From NCBI GenBank assembly GCA_043773745.1, contig JAYVEV010000041.1:1-35389 (forward strand): a DNA stretch of 35,389 nucleotides, written 5' to 3'. The stretch comes from UKL13-2 sp043773745 (lineage in GTDB: Bacteria; Pseudomonadota; Gammaproteobacteria; Burkholderiales; Usitatibacteraceae). The notes beneath the pieces were generated by a model. That model saw nothing but the letters and a program-made list of their open reading frames with translations. It ran no database searches and was not told the origin of the DNA. The translations under genes and the position numbers were made by a program. Every line of letters begins with the position of its first letter. Position 1 is the stretch's first letter. Below are positions 24,207 through 32,685 of this stretch, piece by piece.

Positions 24207-25579
24207 ATGTATGGATTTTTTTGAGCCGAAAATTTAGCGCGAAATTTGTAACGGCGCTGGGCACGATGGGTATTGCCTCGCTGTTCACAGGCATCACTGT
24301 ATTTGCCCAGACTCCCCCTGCACACCCTTTGCCCTACCAATCATCACGCGTGACCCAGGGCACCGTTACCTGTGCGTCCAGCCTTTGTCACGGCTCGATC
24401 AAGGCTTGGAAAGATTCCAATGTATTGCAAAACGAGTACATCACCTGGTCACGGCTGGATAAGCACGCCCGAGCCTATAACAAATTATTAAATACCCAAT
24501 CACAGAAAATCGCCAAAAATCTCGGCCTTAAACAGCCCGCCCATGAGGCAAAAATTTGTCTCGATTGCCACGCCCACAATGTCGCTGCGGACCAGCGCGG
24601 AGAGCGCTTCAAGATATCGGATGGCGTGACCTGTGAGGCCTGTCACGGACCTGCCGAAAAATGGATTCAGACGCACGTCGAGCCCGACACCAACCACGCG
24701 CGCAATATTGAACACGGCCTCTATCCCACCGCAGACGCAACCCTGCGCGCCAAGCTGTGCTTGAGCTGCCATCTCGGCAACAAGGACAAGCTGGTTACCC
24801 ATCGGATGATGGCCGCCGGCCACCCGCGCATGAGTTTCGAGCTGGATACCTTTACCGAAATGGCACCTAAGCATTTTGTCATTGATAAAGACTATGAGGC
24901 GCGTAAAGGTGTCTGGGATGGCGTCAAAGCATGGGCAATTGGCCAGGCACTGGCCGTATCAGGAACCGTGGATATCCTGCTCGACGAGAAACGCGGGCGT
25001 GATGGTTTGTTTCCGGAGTTGGTGTTGTTTGATTGCCATGCCTGTCATCACCCCATGAGTGACAATCGGTGGAAACCGAAGACGGCCTTTGGCACCAGTC
25101 TCTCGCCCGGCTTGGTACGATTAAACGATGGCAATTTGCTCATGTTGCGCGCCGTGGCGTTTGCGATTGAACCGGCGCGGGGCGAAACCATTGCGTCCCA
25201 GATCATAAAACTGCACAAAGCCGTTGCCGGTGATGGCGATATCAAAGCAGAAGCACTGGGCTTAAAGAAAATGGCGCTTGATCTGATTGCTGCTATTGCT
25301 AATAAAACGCTGAATTCGTCCACCTTGCGTAGCGCGGCGTTACGGATGGTGGACGATGGTTTGGCTGGCTATTACACGGATTATGCTGCAGCCGAACAAG
25401 CCACCATGGCTATTGCCAGTGTCGGCAATTTTCTGGCGAAACAGGGGTCAGTTAGAAATGTCACTGCGTTTCATCAGAGTTTGCGAAAATTAAACAGCAC
25501 ACTGGCCAATGACGAGCGCTACAAGCCGGCCGAGTTTGAAGCGCAGCTGCGCGAATTGCGGGTGACACTTGCGCCTTGA
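24203..25579 (+). CDS. Cytochrome c554-type multiheme cytochrome (five hemes, one CX4CH)
   Basis: This 458-residue periplasmic cytochrome has a signal peptide (about residues 1-35, ending VFAQT). Four standard heme sites start at 119 (CLDCH), 144 (CEACH), 186 (CLSCH) and 278 (CHACH). A fifth, atypical site CASSLCH at 57-63 has four residues between the cysteines. The CASSxCHG entry and the CEACHGPAE stretch are typical of the cytochrome c554/c-prime family, named from the partner of hydroxylamine oxidoreductase in nitrifiers. The C-terminal third (about 300-458) is helical and heme-free. It overlaps the decaheme gene by ATGA. A shuttle role in the periplasm is likely; substrate chemistry is not implied by family membership. 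Confidence 0.87.
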   Translation: MNVWIFLSRKFSAKFVTALGTMGIASLFTGITVFAQTPPAHPLPYQSSRVTQGTVTCASSLCHGSIKAWKDSNVLQNEYITWSRLDKHARAYNKLLNTQSQKIAKNLGLKQPAHEAKICLDCHAHNVAADQRGERFKISDGVTCEACHGPAEKWIQTHVEPDTNHARNIEHGLYPTADATLRAKLCLSCHLGNKDKLVTHRMMAAGHPRMSFELDTFTEMAPKHFVIDKDYEARKGVWDGVKAWAIGQALAVSGTVDILLDEKRGRDGLFPELVLFDCHACHHPMSDNRWKPKTAFGTSLSPGLVRLNDGNLLMLRAVAFAIEPARGETIASQIIKLHKAVAGDGDIKAEALGLKKMALDLIAAIANKTLNSSTLRSAALRMVDDGLAGYYTDYAAAEQATMAIASVGNFLAKQGSVRNVTAFHQSLRKLNSTLANDERYKPAEFEAQLRELRVTLAP

Positions 25580-25635
25580 AAACAAGATACAAGAAATGAA
25601 GCGGCCAATGAGGTCTAAAAAGTTAAGGGGCAGCT

Positions 25636-28056
25636 ATGTCTGAAGGTTCAGAACGTTTCGAGATTGCCATTATTGGGTCTGGCCCAGCGGGTCTTTCCGC
25701 GGCAGCGCACGCGGCCGAGCTGGCGGTGTCGCACGTATTGCTCGAAAGCGAAAATCATGCGGCAGACACTATCTACAAATATCAAAAAGGCAAACATGTG
25801 ATGGCCGAGCCCGGCATCCTGCCCTTGCGCAGTCCGATGAGTTTTTCGGCCGGCACGCGTGAAAATATTCTCGGCACTTGGGATAAGGAGCTCAGCAAAC
25901 ACAAGGTCAATATTCGTCATCAATCACAGGTAGTCGGCATTACAGGCGCCAAAGGGGCCTTCACCATTTCGCTCGCCAACCGGAAAACCATTACGGCTGC
26001 GCACATCGTGCTGGCGATTGGCCTACAGGGGAATTTGCGCAAACTCGGTGCGCCGGGTGAAGACCTGCCGATGGTTCAATATCAATTGAACGATCCGGAT
26101 GAGTTTGAAGATGAAACGATTTTAGTGGTCGGTGCGGGTGATGCCGCCATTGAAAACGCGATTGCGCTGGCGAAAAAAAATCACGTCATCATGATTAACC
26201 GCAATGATGAGTTTACGCGCTGCAAAGACGGCAATTTAGCTGCCGTGCTGGCCGCAATCAAGGACGGAAAAATCGATTGCCGTTTCGGCACCAAGGCAGA
26301 GCGCGTTGAATTGACCAGTGAGGCGGGCGCCAGCCATCCCGCTGTTTTCATAGCCAAGACACCCAGTGGTGTACAGAACATCGGCTGCCATCGGGTCATC
26401 GCACGCTTGGGTGCAACGCCACCACGCAAGCTGGTAGAGAGTTTTGGCATTCAATTTCCGTCTGACGACCTCGGCGCAGTACCCGCTCTATCAGCGCAGT
26501 ATGAATCCAATGTGTCGGGCATTTACATCATTGGCGCTTTAGGCGGTTATCCGCTAATTAAGCAGGCAATGAATCAGGGTTATGAAGCAGTCGAGTATAT
26601 TTTGGGCAATCCGGTTGAACCTGCCGATGAGCCGGTTTTGCGCGCCAAATTTAAGGAAGTAAAGATCACCAGCATTGCCGATGCGGTTGCGCATATCGCG
26701 AGCAATGTGCCGCTGCTCTCGGGCTTGACTGCGTTGCAACTGCGGGAATTTTTACTGGACAGCGAGATTAGACGTCCCGCCGAGGGCGAAGTGGTGTTTG
26801 CGCGCAACGATTATTCAAATTCGTTTTACGCTATTGTTGAAGGCGGCGTAGTGGTGGAAACGCCGACAACAGAGGGTAATATGCTCGCCTTCCAGTTAGG
26901 TGTTGGCGAATTTTTTGGCGAGATGGGATTGATTTCAGGACGCCGCCGAACCGCCACCATCAGAGCGCAAAATCGCACACTGCTGATCGAAACACCACGA
27001 CGCTCGATGCTGAAATTATTGGCGTCAGTAGAATCCGTGCGCCGTATTCTGGATAACGTGATGATGAAGCGGGCGGTGCGCCAATATTTATCGCCAACCA
27101 TGCGCGAAGAAGAAGTCGATTATTTGGTTGGGACGGCTGTGATCAAGTCCTACAATGCCGGCGATATATTGTTTAGTGAAGGCGACTCGGCGGACGGCCT
27201 CTATCTGATTCGTCGCGGCTCAGTCACGGTATCGCGCATGATCAGCGGCAGCGACGTAGTGCTGTCCTATGTGGCGGCAGGCAATTATGTTGGTGAGATG
27301 GCGTTGTTGTCCGACAAGCCGCGCTCGGCCACCATTCGTGCTGCCGTCCCCACAGAAGCAATAATGCTGGAGTCCAAACGCTTCATTGAGGTGATGGCAT
27401 CCCACGCGACAGTGCGAGGTCACATTGATAGCAAGTTATTGGATCGTATGCGTATCAACCAGGCCATGGAGTCTTCTACAGAATCCGGCAACATTATTTC
27501 GTTTCTCATCAAGCAGGGATTAGGCGAAGCCACTGATGTCTTGTTGATTGATGAATCACTTTGCATTCGCTGCGATAACTGTGAAAAAGCCTGTGCCGAA
27601 ACCCATGACGGCACCTCTCGCTTGAATCGCGAGGCTGGGCCCACCTTCGCGCACATTCATGTGCCGACATCGTGCCGCCATTGCGAACATCCGCACTGCA
27701 TGAAAGACTGCCCACCAGATGCCATACACCGTTCGCCCAACGGCGAGGTGTACATCCAAGATACCTGTATCGGTTGCGGCAATTGCGAGAAAAATTGTCC
27801 TTATGGGGTGATCCAGTTAGCGCCGGTAGCCCCCCAAAAAGGCAAGCCCATGCTGGTTTCGTGGCTGTTGTTTGGGCTCGGTGACGAGCCTGGCCGCCGT
27901 GCAAAAATTAACGATAAATCGCTCGCCAAAAAGGCCGTGAAATGCGATATGTGCAAAGGTCAAAAAGGTGGCGCTGCCTGTGTGCGTGCATGCCCAACGG
28001 GTGCGGCAATTCGAGTGTCACCGGAAAAGTTTTTGGATTACACAGCAGAGCAGTAG
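25636..28056 (+). CDS. Flavoprotein - double cNMP-binding - 4x[4Fe-4S] ferredoxin fusion
   Basis: This 806-residue soluble cytoplasmic protein has three modules. Residues 1-330 form a thioredoxin-reductase/YpdA-like flavin oxidoreductase with an FAD motif GSGPAG (14-19) and an NAD(P) motif GAGDAA (166-171). The CxxC redox disulfide of thioredoxin reductase is absent. Two cyclic-nucleotide domains follow (about 356-475 and 490-605). Both keep the phosphate-binding cassette pattern (FGEMGLISGRRRTAT with E429/R438, and VGEMALLSDKPRSAT with E554/R563). The third module (about 635-806) has sixteen cysteines in four groups (643-653, 680-692, 711-721 and 770-786), matching the four-cluster DmsB/NrfC-type ferredoxin. 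There is no signal peptide or membrane helix. AGGGG lies 6 nt before the ATG. It probably links NAD(P)H to the membrane electron chain under cNMP control (inference). Confidence 0.9.
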   Translation: MSEGSERFEIAIIGSGPAGLSAAAHAAELAVSHVLLESENHAADTIYKYQKGKHVMAEPGILPLRSPMSFSAGTRENILGTWDKELSKHKVNIRHQSQVVGITGAKGAFTISLANRKTITAAHIVLAIGLQGNLRKLGAPGEDLPMVQYQLNDPDEFEDETILVVGAGDAAIENAIALAKKNHVIMINRNDEFTRCKDGNLAAVLAAIKDGKIDCRFGTKAERVELTSEAGASHPAVFIAKTPSGVQNIGCHRVIARLGATPPRKLVESFGIQFPSDDLGAVPALSAQYESNVSGIYIIGALGGYPLIKQAMNQGYEAVEYILGNPVEPADEPVLRAKFKEVKITSIADAVAHIASNVPLLSGLTALQLREFLLDSEIRRPAEGEVVFARNDYSNSFYAIVEGGVVVETPTTEGNMLAFQLGVGEFFGEMGLISGRRRTATIRAQNRTLLIETPRRSMLKLLASVESVRRILDNVMMKRAVRQYLSPTMREEEVDYLVGTAVIKSYNAGDILFSEGDSADGLYLIRRGSVTVSRMISGSDVVLSYVAAGNYVGEMALLSDKPRSATIRAAVPTEAIMLESKRFIEVMASHATVRGHIDSKLLDRMRINQAMESSTESGNIISFLIKQGLGEATDVLLIDESLCIRCDNCEKACAETHDGTSRLNREAGPTFAHIHVPTSCRHCEHPHCMKDCPPDAIHRSPNGEVYIQDTCIGCGNCEKNCPYGVIQLAPVAPQKGKPMLVSWLLFGLGDEPGRRAKINDKSLAKKAVKCDMCKGQKGGAACVRACPTGAAIRVSPEKFLDYTAEQ

Positions 28057-28070
28057 CAAACTCTTTTACT

Positions 28071-28110
28071 GGCGGGTGTTTCCGAGCACAAATGCTTCAA
28101 AAACCCCGCC
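28071..28110 (+). terminator. Imperfect hairpin after the electron-transfer operon
   Basis: GGCGGG (28071-28076) pairs with CCCGCC (28105-28110), with further TTT/AAA and AGCA/TGCT pairs inside and a CAAA apex. It begins 14 nt after the stop of the flavoprotein gene, where operon termination is expected. No T-run follows, so it is a weak candidate terminator or an mRNA 3'-end stabiliser. Confidence 0.4.
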
Positions 28111-28269
28111 GATAAAGGAGATACCCCTCATTAGCAAACTGCCCATACTTCCCCGTCAATATGTGTACGGCGTTATGCCACGGCGAAGTCGGATAAAATT
28201 ACGTCGATTACGTAAGCTTGATAAATTTTGGCTTATTCATCATTAGCACCTAATTTAAAGCCATATTTT

Positions 28270-28275
28270 TATAAT
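28270..28275 (+). promoter_or_regulatory. Possible -10 box upstream of gmd
   Basis: A TATAAT hexamer lies in a very AT-rich stretch 20 nt before the gmd start. No convincing -35 hexamer was found at 16-18 nt spacing, so this is only a tentative promoter. The rest of the 239-nt gap (28057-28295) holds the hairpin above and no credible gene. Confidence 0.3.
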
Positions 28276-28295
28276 TTTTTGTTTACGTCAATCAC

Positions 28296-29315
28296 ATGAA
28301 AACAGCTCTTATTACCGGCATCTACGGCCAAGACGGTGCCTATTTGGCAGCGCATCTTCTCAAACAAGGTTATCGCGTGATTGGTGCAGCACGCCGCTCG
28401 GCCGCTCATGGCGACTCCCGCCTGTTTGAGTTGGGTATTGAAAAAGATGTCGAGATTAAAACCATTGAATTAACCGAATCATCGAATATCACGCATCTGA
28501 TCAAGCAACTCCAACCCGACGAAATCTACAATCTGGGCGCACAAAGTTTTGTGGCGGAATCCTTTGCATGCCCGGAGTACACAGCAAACGTGGATGCATT
28601 GGCTGTGCTGCGTATTTTGGAAGCCATCCGCGCGCATTGCCCTGAAACCCGTTTTTATCAGGCCTCTACTTCGGAAATGTTCGGCAAGGTTCAGGCCATA
28701 CCGCAGAGCGAGACCACGCCTTTTTATCCGCGCAGCCCCTACGGCGTGGCGAAATTGTTCGGCCACTGGTCAACCGTTAATCACCGCGAATCCTATGGCA
28801 TGCATGCTACATCGGGGATTTTGTTTAACCACGAATCGCCTTTGCGCGGTCCTGAATTTGTCACCCGTAAAATTACCAAAACACTTGCCCGCATCAGAGC
28901 GGGCGATGCCACCGTGTTGAAGCTGGGCAATATGGACGCCAAGCGTGACTGGGGTTTCGCGGGCGACTATGTGGTGGGCATGTGGCTGATGGTGCAGGCG
29001 CAGGAAGCCGATGATTTTGTGCTCGCCACGGGTCAAACCCATACTGTTCGTGAATTTGTTTCAGCCGCGGCGAGCATCTGCGAATTTGAGCTGGAATGGT
29101 CAGGCACTGGGCCCGCAGAGAAGGCGATTGATCGTAAAACAGGCAAGACGATTGTGGCAGTTAATCCCGAGTTTTATCGTCCCGCCGAAGTGGATTTATT
29201 GATTGGTGACCCCAGCAAGGCCAAGGCCAAATTGGGTTGGCAAGCAACCGTCACTTTTAAGCAACTGAGCGAGATGATGATGATGGCCGATTTGAAGCGC
29301 GTCGCTAATAAATGA
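28296..29315 (+). CDS. gmd: GDP-mannose 4,6-dehydratase
   Basis: Gmd converts GDP-D-mannose to GDP-4-keto-6-deoxy-mannose, the precursor of GDP-fucose, GDP-rhamnose and similar sugars for surface polysaccharides. The 339-residue protein is an extended short-chain dehydrogenase with the nucleotide-binding GxxGxxG motif as GIYGQDG (8-14). It has the active-site STSE run (125-128) and Y149-x-x-x-K153 (YGVAK). The FNHESPLRG and GNMDAKRDWGFAGDYV stretches are diagnostic. It overlaps manC by ATGA, so the two genes are co-translated; manC makes its substrate. No epimerase or reductase (fcl, rmd) is seen nearby. Confidence 0.95.
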   Translation: MKTALITGIYGQDGAYLAAHLLKQGYRVIGAARRSAAHGDSRLFELGIEKDVEIKTIELTESSNITHLIKQLQPDEIYNLGAQSFVAESFACPEYTANVDALAVLRILEAIRAHCPETRFYQASTSEMFGKVQAIPQSETTPFYPRSPYGVAKLFGHWSTVNHRESYGMHATSGILFNHESPLRGPEFVTRKITKTLARIRAGDATVLKLGNMDAKRDWGFAGDYVVGMWLMVQAQEADDFVLATGQTHTVREFVSAAASICEFELEWSGTGPAEKAIDRKTGKTIVAVNPEFYRPAEVDLLIGDPSKAKAKLGWQATVTFKQLSEMMMMADLKRVANK

Positions 29316-30733
29316 AGTTAATCCCGACGATATTGTGCGGCGGTGCCGGCTCCCGCTTGTGGCCGGTTTCACGCGAGACCCATCCCAAACCATTTATTCG
29401 CTTGGCTGACGGCCAAAGCCTGCTGCAAAAAGCATTCCTGCGCGGCGCAGCACTGCCCAACGTGACTGACGTAATGACCGTGACGAACCGCGAGCTGCTG
29501 TTCAAAACGCAGGATGATTACCGCGCCGTCAATGATCAAAAACTGTCGACGTCGTTCATTCTGGAACCGTTTGGGCGCAATACCGCACCGGCGATTGCCG
29601 CCGCTGCATTACAAGTGGCGAAGACACATGGTGACGACGCCATCATGCTGGTGCTGGCGGCTGACCATTTGATCGCCGACCAGATTGCATTCGAGGCAGC
29701 GGTACACGAAGCCGCACGCATCGCTGTCGGCGGCAGTCTGGTCACGTTTGGCATTCAACCTAGCGCCCCTGAAACCGGCTTTGGTTACATTCAGGCGGAT
29801 GGTAATCGGGTGGTCAGATTTGTTGAAAAACCATCGATGGATAATGCCAAAGCTTATATTGCTGCAGGCGACTATTTATGGAATTCGGGCATGTTTTGTT
29901 TTGCTGCTGGTAGCTTACTGCACGAAATGCAGCGTCACAATCCGGAGATTCTGGAATTAACCCAGTCATGTCTTGCCCAATCACAACATACCAATGGCAA
30001 TGGCATCGCCCTCAGCGAACTGCACGCGGAATCGTTTGCATTGGTACCGGATATTTCAATTGACTATGCGGTGATGGAAAAGTCGGCTAATGTCGCGGTC
30101 GTGCCCTGCAATATTGGCTGGAGCGATATCGGCTCGTGGAACGCCATCAGCGATCTGTCCACTGCCGATGCGGCGGGTAACCGCGTCGAGGGAAACGCCC
30201 TGCTGCATGACTCATGCGATAACTATATTCAAAGCGATGCCCGTATGGTGGCAGCGCTGGGTGTCAACAATCTGATTATTGTCGATACCCCCGACGCCCT
30301 GCTGGTTGCCCACAGCGACCGCGCGCAGGACGTCAAACATATTTATGCGGCTCTTAAAGCGCAGGGGCATGAAAGTTACAAACTGCACCGCACCGTACAT
30401 CGCCCATGGGGAACCTATACGGTATTGGAAGAGGATGTCGGTTATAAAATAAAACGCATCGAAGTCAAACCGGGCGCCTCACTGTCGTTACAAATGCATC
30501 ATCACCGCAGTGAACATTGGATTGTCGTTGACGGCGTAGCCAACGTCGTCAACGGCGAACGAGCGTTATCGCTTAATGCCAATGAGTCAACCTATATTCC
30601 TGCCGGCAACAAACATCGACTGGAAAACCCCGGCGTCGATACGCTGGTCATGATTGAAGTACAAAGTGGCAATTATTTGGGCGAGGATGATATTGTCCGG
30701 TTCGAAGATAAATACGGGCGCCCTGTTCAATAA
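29312..30733 (+). CDS. manC: Mannose-1-phosphate guanylyltransferase / mannose-6-phosphate isomerase
   Basis: This bifunctional type II enzyme (ManC/AlgA/XanB) makes GDP-mannose from mannose-1-phosphate and GTP, and its C-terminal cupin domain may isomerise mannose-6-phosphate. The 473-residue length is standard. The nucleotidyltransferase signature GGAGSRLWP lies at about residues 10-18, with the sugar-binding FVEKP later. The C-terminal cupin (about 355-470) has RPWGTY, QMHHHRSEHW and a PAGNKHRLEN run with metal-binding histidines. It is followed 20 nt later by a strong terminator, closing the gmd-manC unit. Confidence 0.95.
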   Translation: MKLIPTILCGGAGSRLWPVSRETHPKPFIRLADGQSLLQKAFLRGAALPNVTDVMTVTNRELLFKTQDDYRAVNDQKLSTSFILEPFGRNTAPAIAAAALQVAKTHGDDAIMLVLAADHLIADQIAFEAAVHEAARIAVGGSLVTFGIQPSAPETGFGYIQADGNRVVRFVEKPSMDNAKAYIAAGDYLWNSGMFCFAAGSLLHEMQRHNPEILELTQSCLAQSQHTNGNGIALSELHAESFALVPDISIDYAVMEKSANVAVVPCNIGWSDIGSWNAISDLSTADAAGNRVEGNALLHDSCDNYIQSDARMVAALGVNNLIIVDTPDALLVAHSDRAQDVKHIYAALKAQGHESYKLHRTVHRPWGTYTVLEEDVGYKIKRIEVKPGASLSLQMHHHRSEHWIVVDGVANVVNGERALSLNANESTYIPAGNKHRLENPGVDTLVMIEVQSGNYLGEDDIVRFEDKYGRPVQ

Positions 30734-30753
30734 TACATGCGCAACTTCTCCAT

Positions 30754-30784
30754 AAAAATGGGCGCAAAATCTGCGCCCATTTTT
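30754..30784. terminator. Bidirectional intrinsic terminator
   Basis: A perfect 13-bp stem (30754-30766 with 30772-30784) with core ATGGGCGCA/TGCGCCCAT and a 5-nt loop is flanked by an A-run on the left and a T-run on the right. It works on both strands. It lies between the convergent manC and OmpA genes and should terminate both. Confidence 0.92.
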
Positions 30785-30829
30785 ATTTAGGTTCGCTCAA
30801 CACATGTGCGAACCATTGCCGCGATACTT

Positions 30830-31888
30830 TTATTGCACGCGGCGTTCAACCGTAATTTGCTCGATTTCTACGCGGCGATTTGGCTCCAGGCATTTAATGA
30901 GTGCGGGACGATTTTTGTTCGTACAGACAACCACTGGATTCGCTTCGCCCTTGCCTTCTGCTTTAAGCCTGCTTGAGTCGACGCCTTTGCTGGTCAAATA
31001 ATTTTTAACTGACACCGCGCGACGCTCTGATAAACGCTGGTTGTACTGGTTGGAACCGAGACGATCCGCGTAGCCGGTAATGACGACGTTATTGATGCCG
31101 CTGTTATTTCTAAGCGCGGTCGCAACCTCATCAAGCTTAGGCTGGGGCATTTGCAGTTCAGCGCTGTCAAATCCAAACAGCTCGGTTGCCGACAATGTAT
31201 AACGTTCAAAACGTGGCGCTAGCTGTGGCACGGGTTGTGGTGCCGGTGCTACCGGCACCGGAGGAGCGACCACTACAACTTCCTGAACGGGCTCCGGCAA
31301 TCTGGCAACAGGCACATAAGGCGCAGGCGATTTGTTGAAAGCGTAATTGAGGCCGACTGTTACATAATCATTATTGCTACGATTAAAACCAAAATCGTTT
31401 CCACGCAGATAGCCATGAACACGGCGGTAATCAGCCTGCATCGACCACTGGTCGCTGAGCACAATCTGCAAACCAGCGCCGCCACTTATATAAGGCGATG
31501 AGCGCGTGGTTTCACGAAGCGGGAAATTAGTTTTGTCACGTTCATAGCCTGCTCCCACCAGCAAGAATGGCCGGATCGACTTGCGCGAGAACATATACAG
31601 CATATCGACGCCGAGCGTGTTTTGCTGGTAGCGGGCGTTATTGGTTTTCGAGCGCGAATAGCTGGTACCCATTTGCAGATCCCAATAATCTGAGATCGGT
31701 TTACCAAAGCGCAAGCCGCCGCCAACACCGTTTTTATCAACGCCAAAACGATCATCGGGATCCATCATGTTGACACTGGGTGCAATGTACCAGGATGGAT
31801 TGTAAAGCGCCGATTGTGCATGGCTCACAGCAGAGACACTGCCGCAAATAATGGAAACTGCAATGGCTATTTTATTTAGATTTTTCAT
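30830..31888 (-). CDS. OmpA-family outer membrane protein
   Basis: This 352-residue outer-membrane protein has a signal peptide (about residues 1-24, ending SHAQS) and an eight-strand OmpA-like barrel (about 28-190, ending in a YVTVGLNYAF strand). A proline/valine-rich hinge (about 192-228) follows. The C-terminal OmpA peptidoglycan-binding domain (about 235-345) has the ITGYADRLGSNQYN and LSERRA motifs and the NRRVEIE signature. The domain carries two cysteines (in VVCTNKN and IKCLEPN) that may form a disulfide. It likely anchors the outer membrane to murein. GAGA lies 2-3 nt before the start. It is convergent with manC across the terminator. Confidence 0.93.
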   Translation of the reverse strand: MKNLNKIAIAVSIICGSVSAVSHAQSALYNPSWYIAPSVNMMDPDDRFGVDKNGVGGGLRFGKPISDYWDLQMGTSYSRSKTNNARYQQNTLGVDMLYMFSRKSIRPFLLVGAGYERDKTNFPLRETTRSSPYISGGAGLQIVLSDQWSMQADYRRVHGYLRGNDFGFNRSNNDYVTVGLNYAFNKSPAPYVPVARLPEPVQEVVVVAPPVPVAPAPQPVPQLAPRFERYTLSATELFGFDSAELQMPQPKLDEVATALRNNSGINNVVITGYADRLGSNQYNQRLSERRAVSVKNYLTSKGVDSSRLKAEGKGEANPVVVCTNKNRPALIKCLEPNRRVEIEQITVERRVQ

Positions 31889-31949
31889 GATTCTCTTTTT
31901 TGAATGGGTTAAAACAAGTTAAGCATTCAGTTTGCTTACTTATCTTTGT

Positions 31950-32147
31950 TTACTTATCTCTAAACGCAGGCAACAATCCCGCGAGACTTGTCACCAGCAC
32001 TATGATGCCAACAGCCAGCAGCCAAATCGCCGAATCGGCTGGCGCGCCGCTGAAATAGCGCGTGATGTCAGCGCTAGCCGCACTCATGAAATACGCGCCG
32101 AGCGCCGTCAGCAAAATGCCAACTGCCAGCAGCAAACATGCAGTCAT
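31950..32147 (-). CDS. Small DUF3185-like membrane protein
   Basis: This 65-residue protein has two membrane helices (about residues 3-22 and 38-58) joined by a short loop containing DITRYFSGAPADSAIWLL. The paired-helix plan with an IWLL second helix resembles DUF3185 proteins, whose role is unknown. The frame is open to a GTG at 32156, but ATG 32147 has a GGTG six nt upstream and is preferred. It lies between the OmpA gene and another tiny membrane protein on the same strand. Confidence 0.75.
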   Translation of the reverse strand: MTACLLLAVGILLTALGAYFMSAASADITRYFSGAPADSAIWLLAVGIIVLVTSLAGLLPAFRDK

Positions 32148-32188
32148 TTTTATCACCGCTGAAGCTTTTAAAAGTTGTCTGCGGCGAA

Positions 32189-32338
32189 TTAAAGGGGGCT
32201 GCGACCGCTAATAATGCGCAGCAGTACAACAACAATGGCTATTACCAACAAGATGTGAATTAAACCACCCATGGTAAAGGCCGTGACCATTCCCAACAGC
32301 CACAAAATAATGAGTACAACCGCGATGGTATAAAGCAT
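32189..32338 (-). CDS. Lmo0937-like small membrane protein
   Basis: This 49-residue protein is almost wholly two hydrophobic helices (about residues 2-18 and 21-41) with a short basic tail (RIISGRSPL). The IILWLLGMVTAFTMGG and IHILLVIAIVVVLLRI patterns match the Lmo0937 family of tiny membrane proteins, often stress-induced and of unknown function. The frame is open to 32434, but ATG 32338 has GGAAGG six nt upstream, so the longer form is unlikely. It is probably co-transcribed with the DUF3185-like gene 41 nt downstream. Confidence 0.82.
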   Translation of the reverse strand: MLYTIAVVLIILWLLGMVTAFTMGGLIHILLVIAIVVVLLRIISGRSPL

Positions 32339-32685
32339 GATTGCCTTCCTTTCATATGACAGCGCCAGATATTTAGCGCTGTTTGCCGGGCAATCATGCC
32401 TTCCCGTCATTCGCGGCTCTGTGTGTTTGCGCACATAAGTTAAAAATTGTTTTCGCTTTAAAAGTTACCATTCCCGAAATATTTTTTTGGCCAATTTGCA
32501 GCGCCGAAAAGGGTGGTTCTCCTCTTAAAATCGGCACATTCGGCGCCTGCGATGTGCTCATAAAATACAAGTGGATTGAGGGTCTTGTAAGCCTAACCTC
32601 ACAAAATGTTAGGCCAGAACCCACTCGTTTTGAACTGCTCTCTTCGAAATAATAGCCACATCAAATTTCAAAAAAAGGGACCGTC
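32339..32685. promoter_or_regulatory. Divergent intergenic region with two inverted repeats
   Basis: This 347-nt region separates the small membrane protein gene (minus) from the Crp/Fnr gene (plus); no real gene was seen. It holds ACAGCGC/GCGCTGT (32359-32365 and 32376-32382), about 20 nt before the small-protein start. It also holds GCCTAAC/GTTAGGC (32591-32597 and 32608-32614), about 70 nt before the Crp/Fnr start. Each is a perfect 7-bp pair with a 10-nt gap, possible operators. No Fnr consensus (TTGAT-N4-ATCAA) was seen. Confidence 0.5.

Noticed and set aside
24203..25579. Reading the c554-type cytochrome as proof of ammonia oxidation
   Set aside because: No hydroxylamine oxidoreductase, cytochrome cM552 or amo genes are in the window; the family is widespread in other electron-transfer roles.
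27509..27904. 131-codon minus-strand frame opposite the ferredoxin part of the flavoprotein gene
   Set aside because: The iron-sulfur cysteine motifs are on the plus strand; the antisense frame is a codon-bias shadow.
13830..28056. Assignment of the cytochrome operon to the Mtr, Pio or Cyc2 iron-oxidation/reduction systems
   Set aside because: Heme numbers, domain fusions and gene order do not match those systems by eye; only the general layout (inner membrane to outer membrane) is similar.
27968..28246. Plus-strand frame running from the flavoprotein 3' end into the intergenic gap
   Set aside because: It starts inside the previous gene in another frame, has no ribosome binding site and no recognisable product.
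32383..32652. 89-codon plus-strand frame upstream of the Crp/Fnr gene
   Set aside because: It lacks a start signal, crosses an inverted repeat and overlaps a minus-strand frame; more likely a regulatory region.
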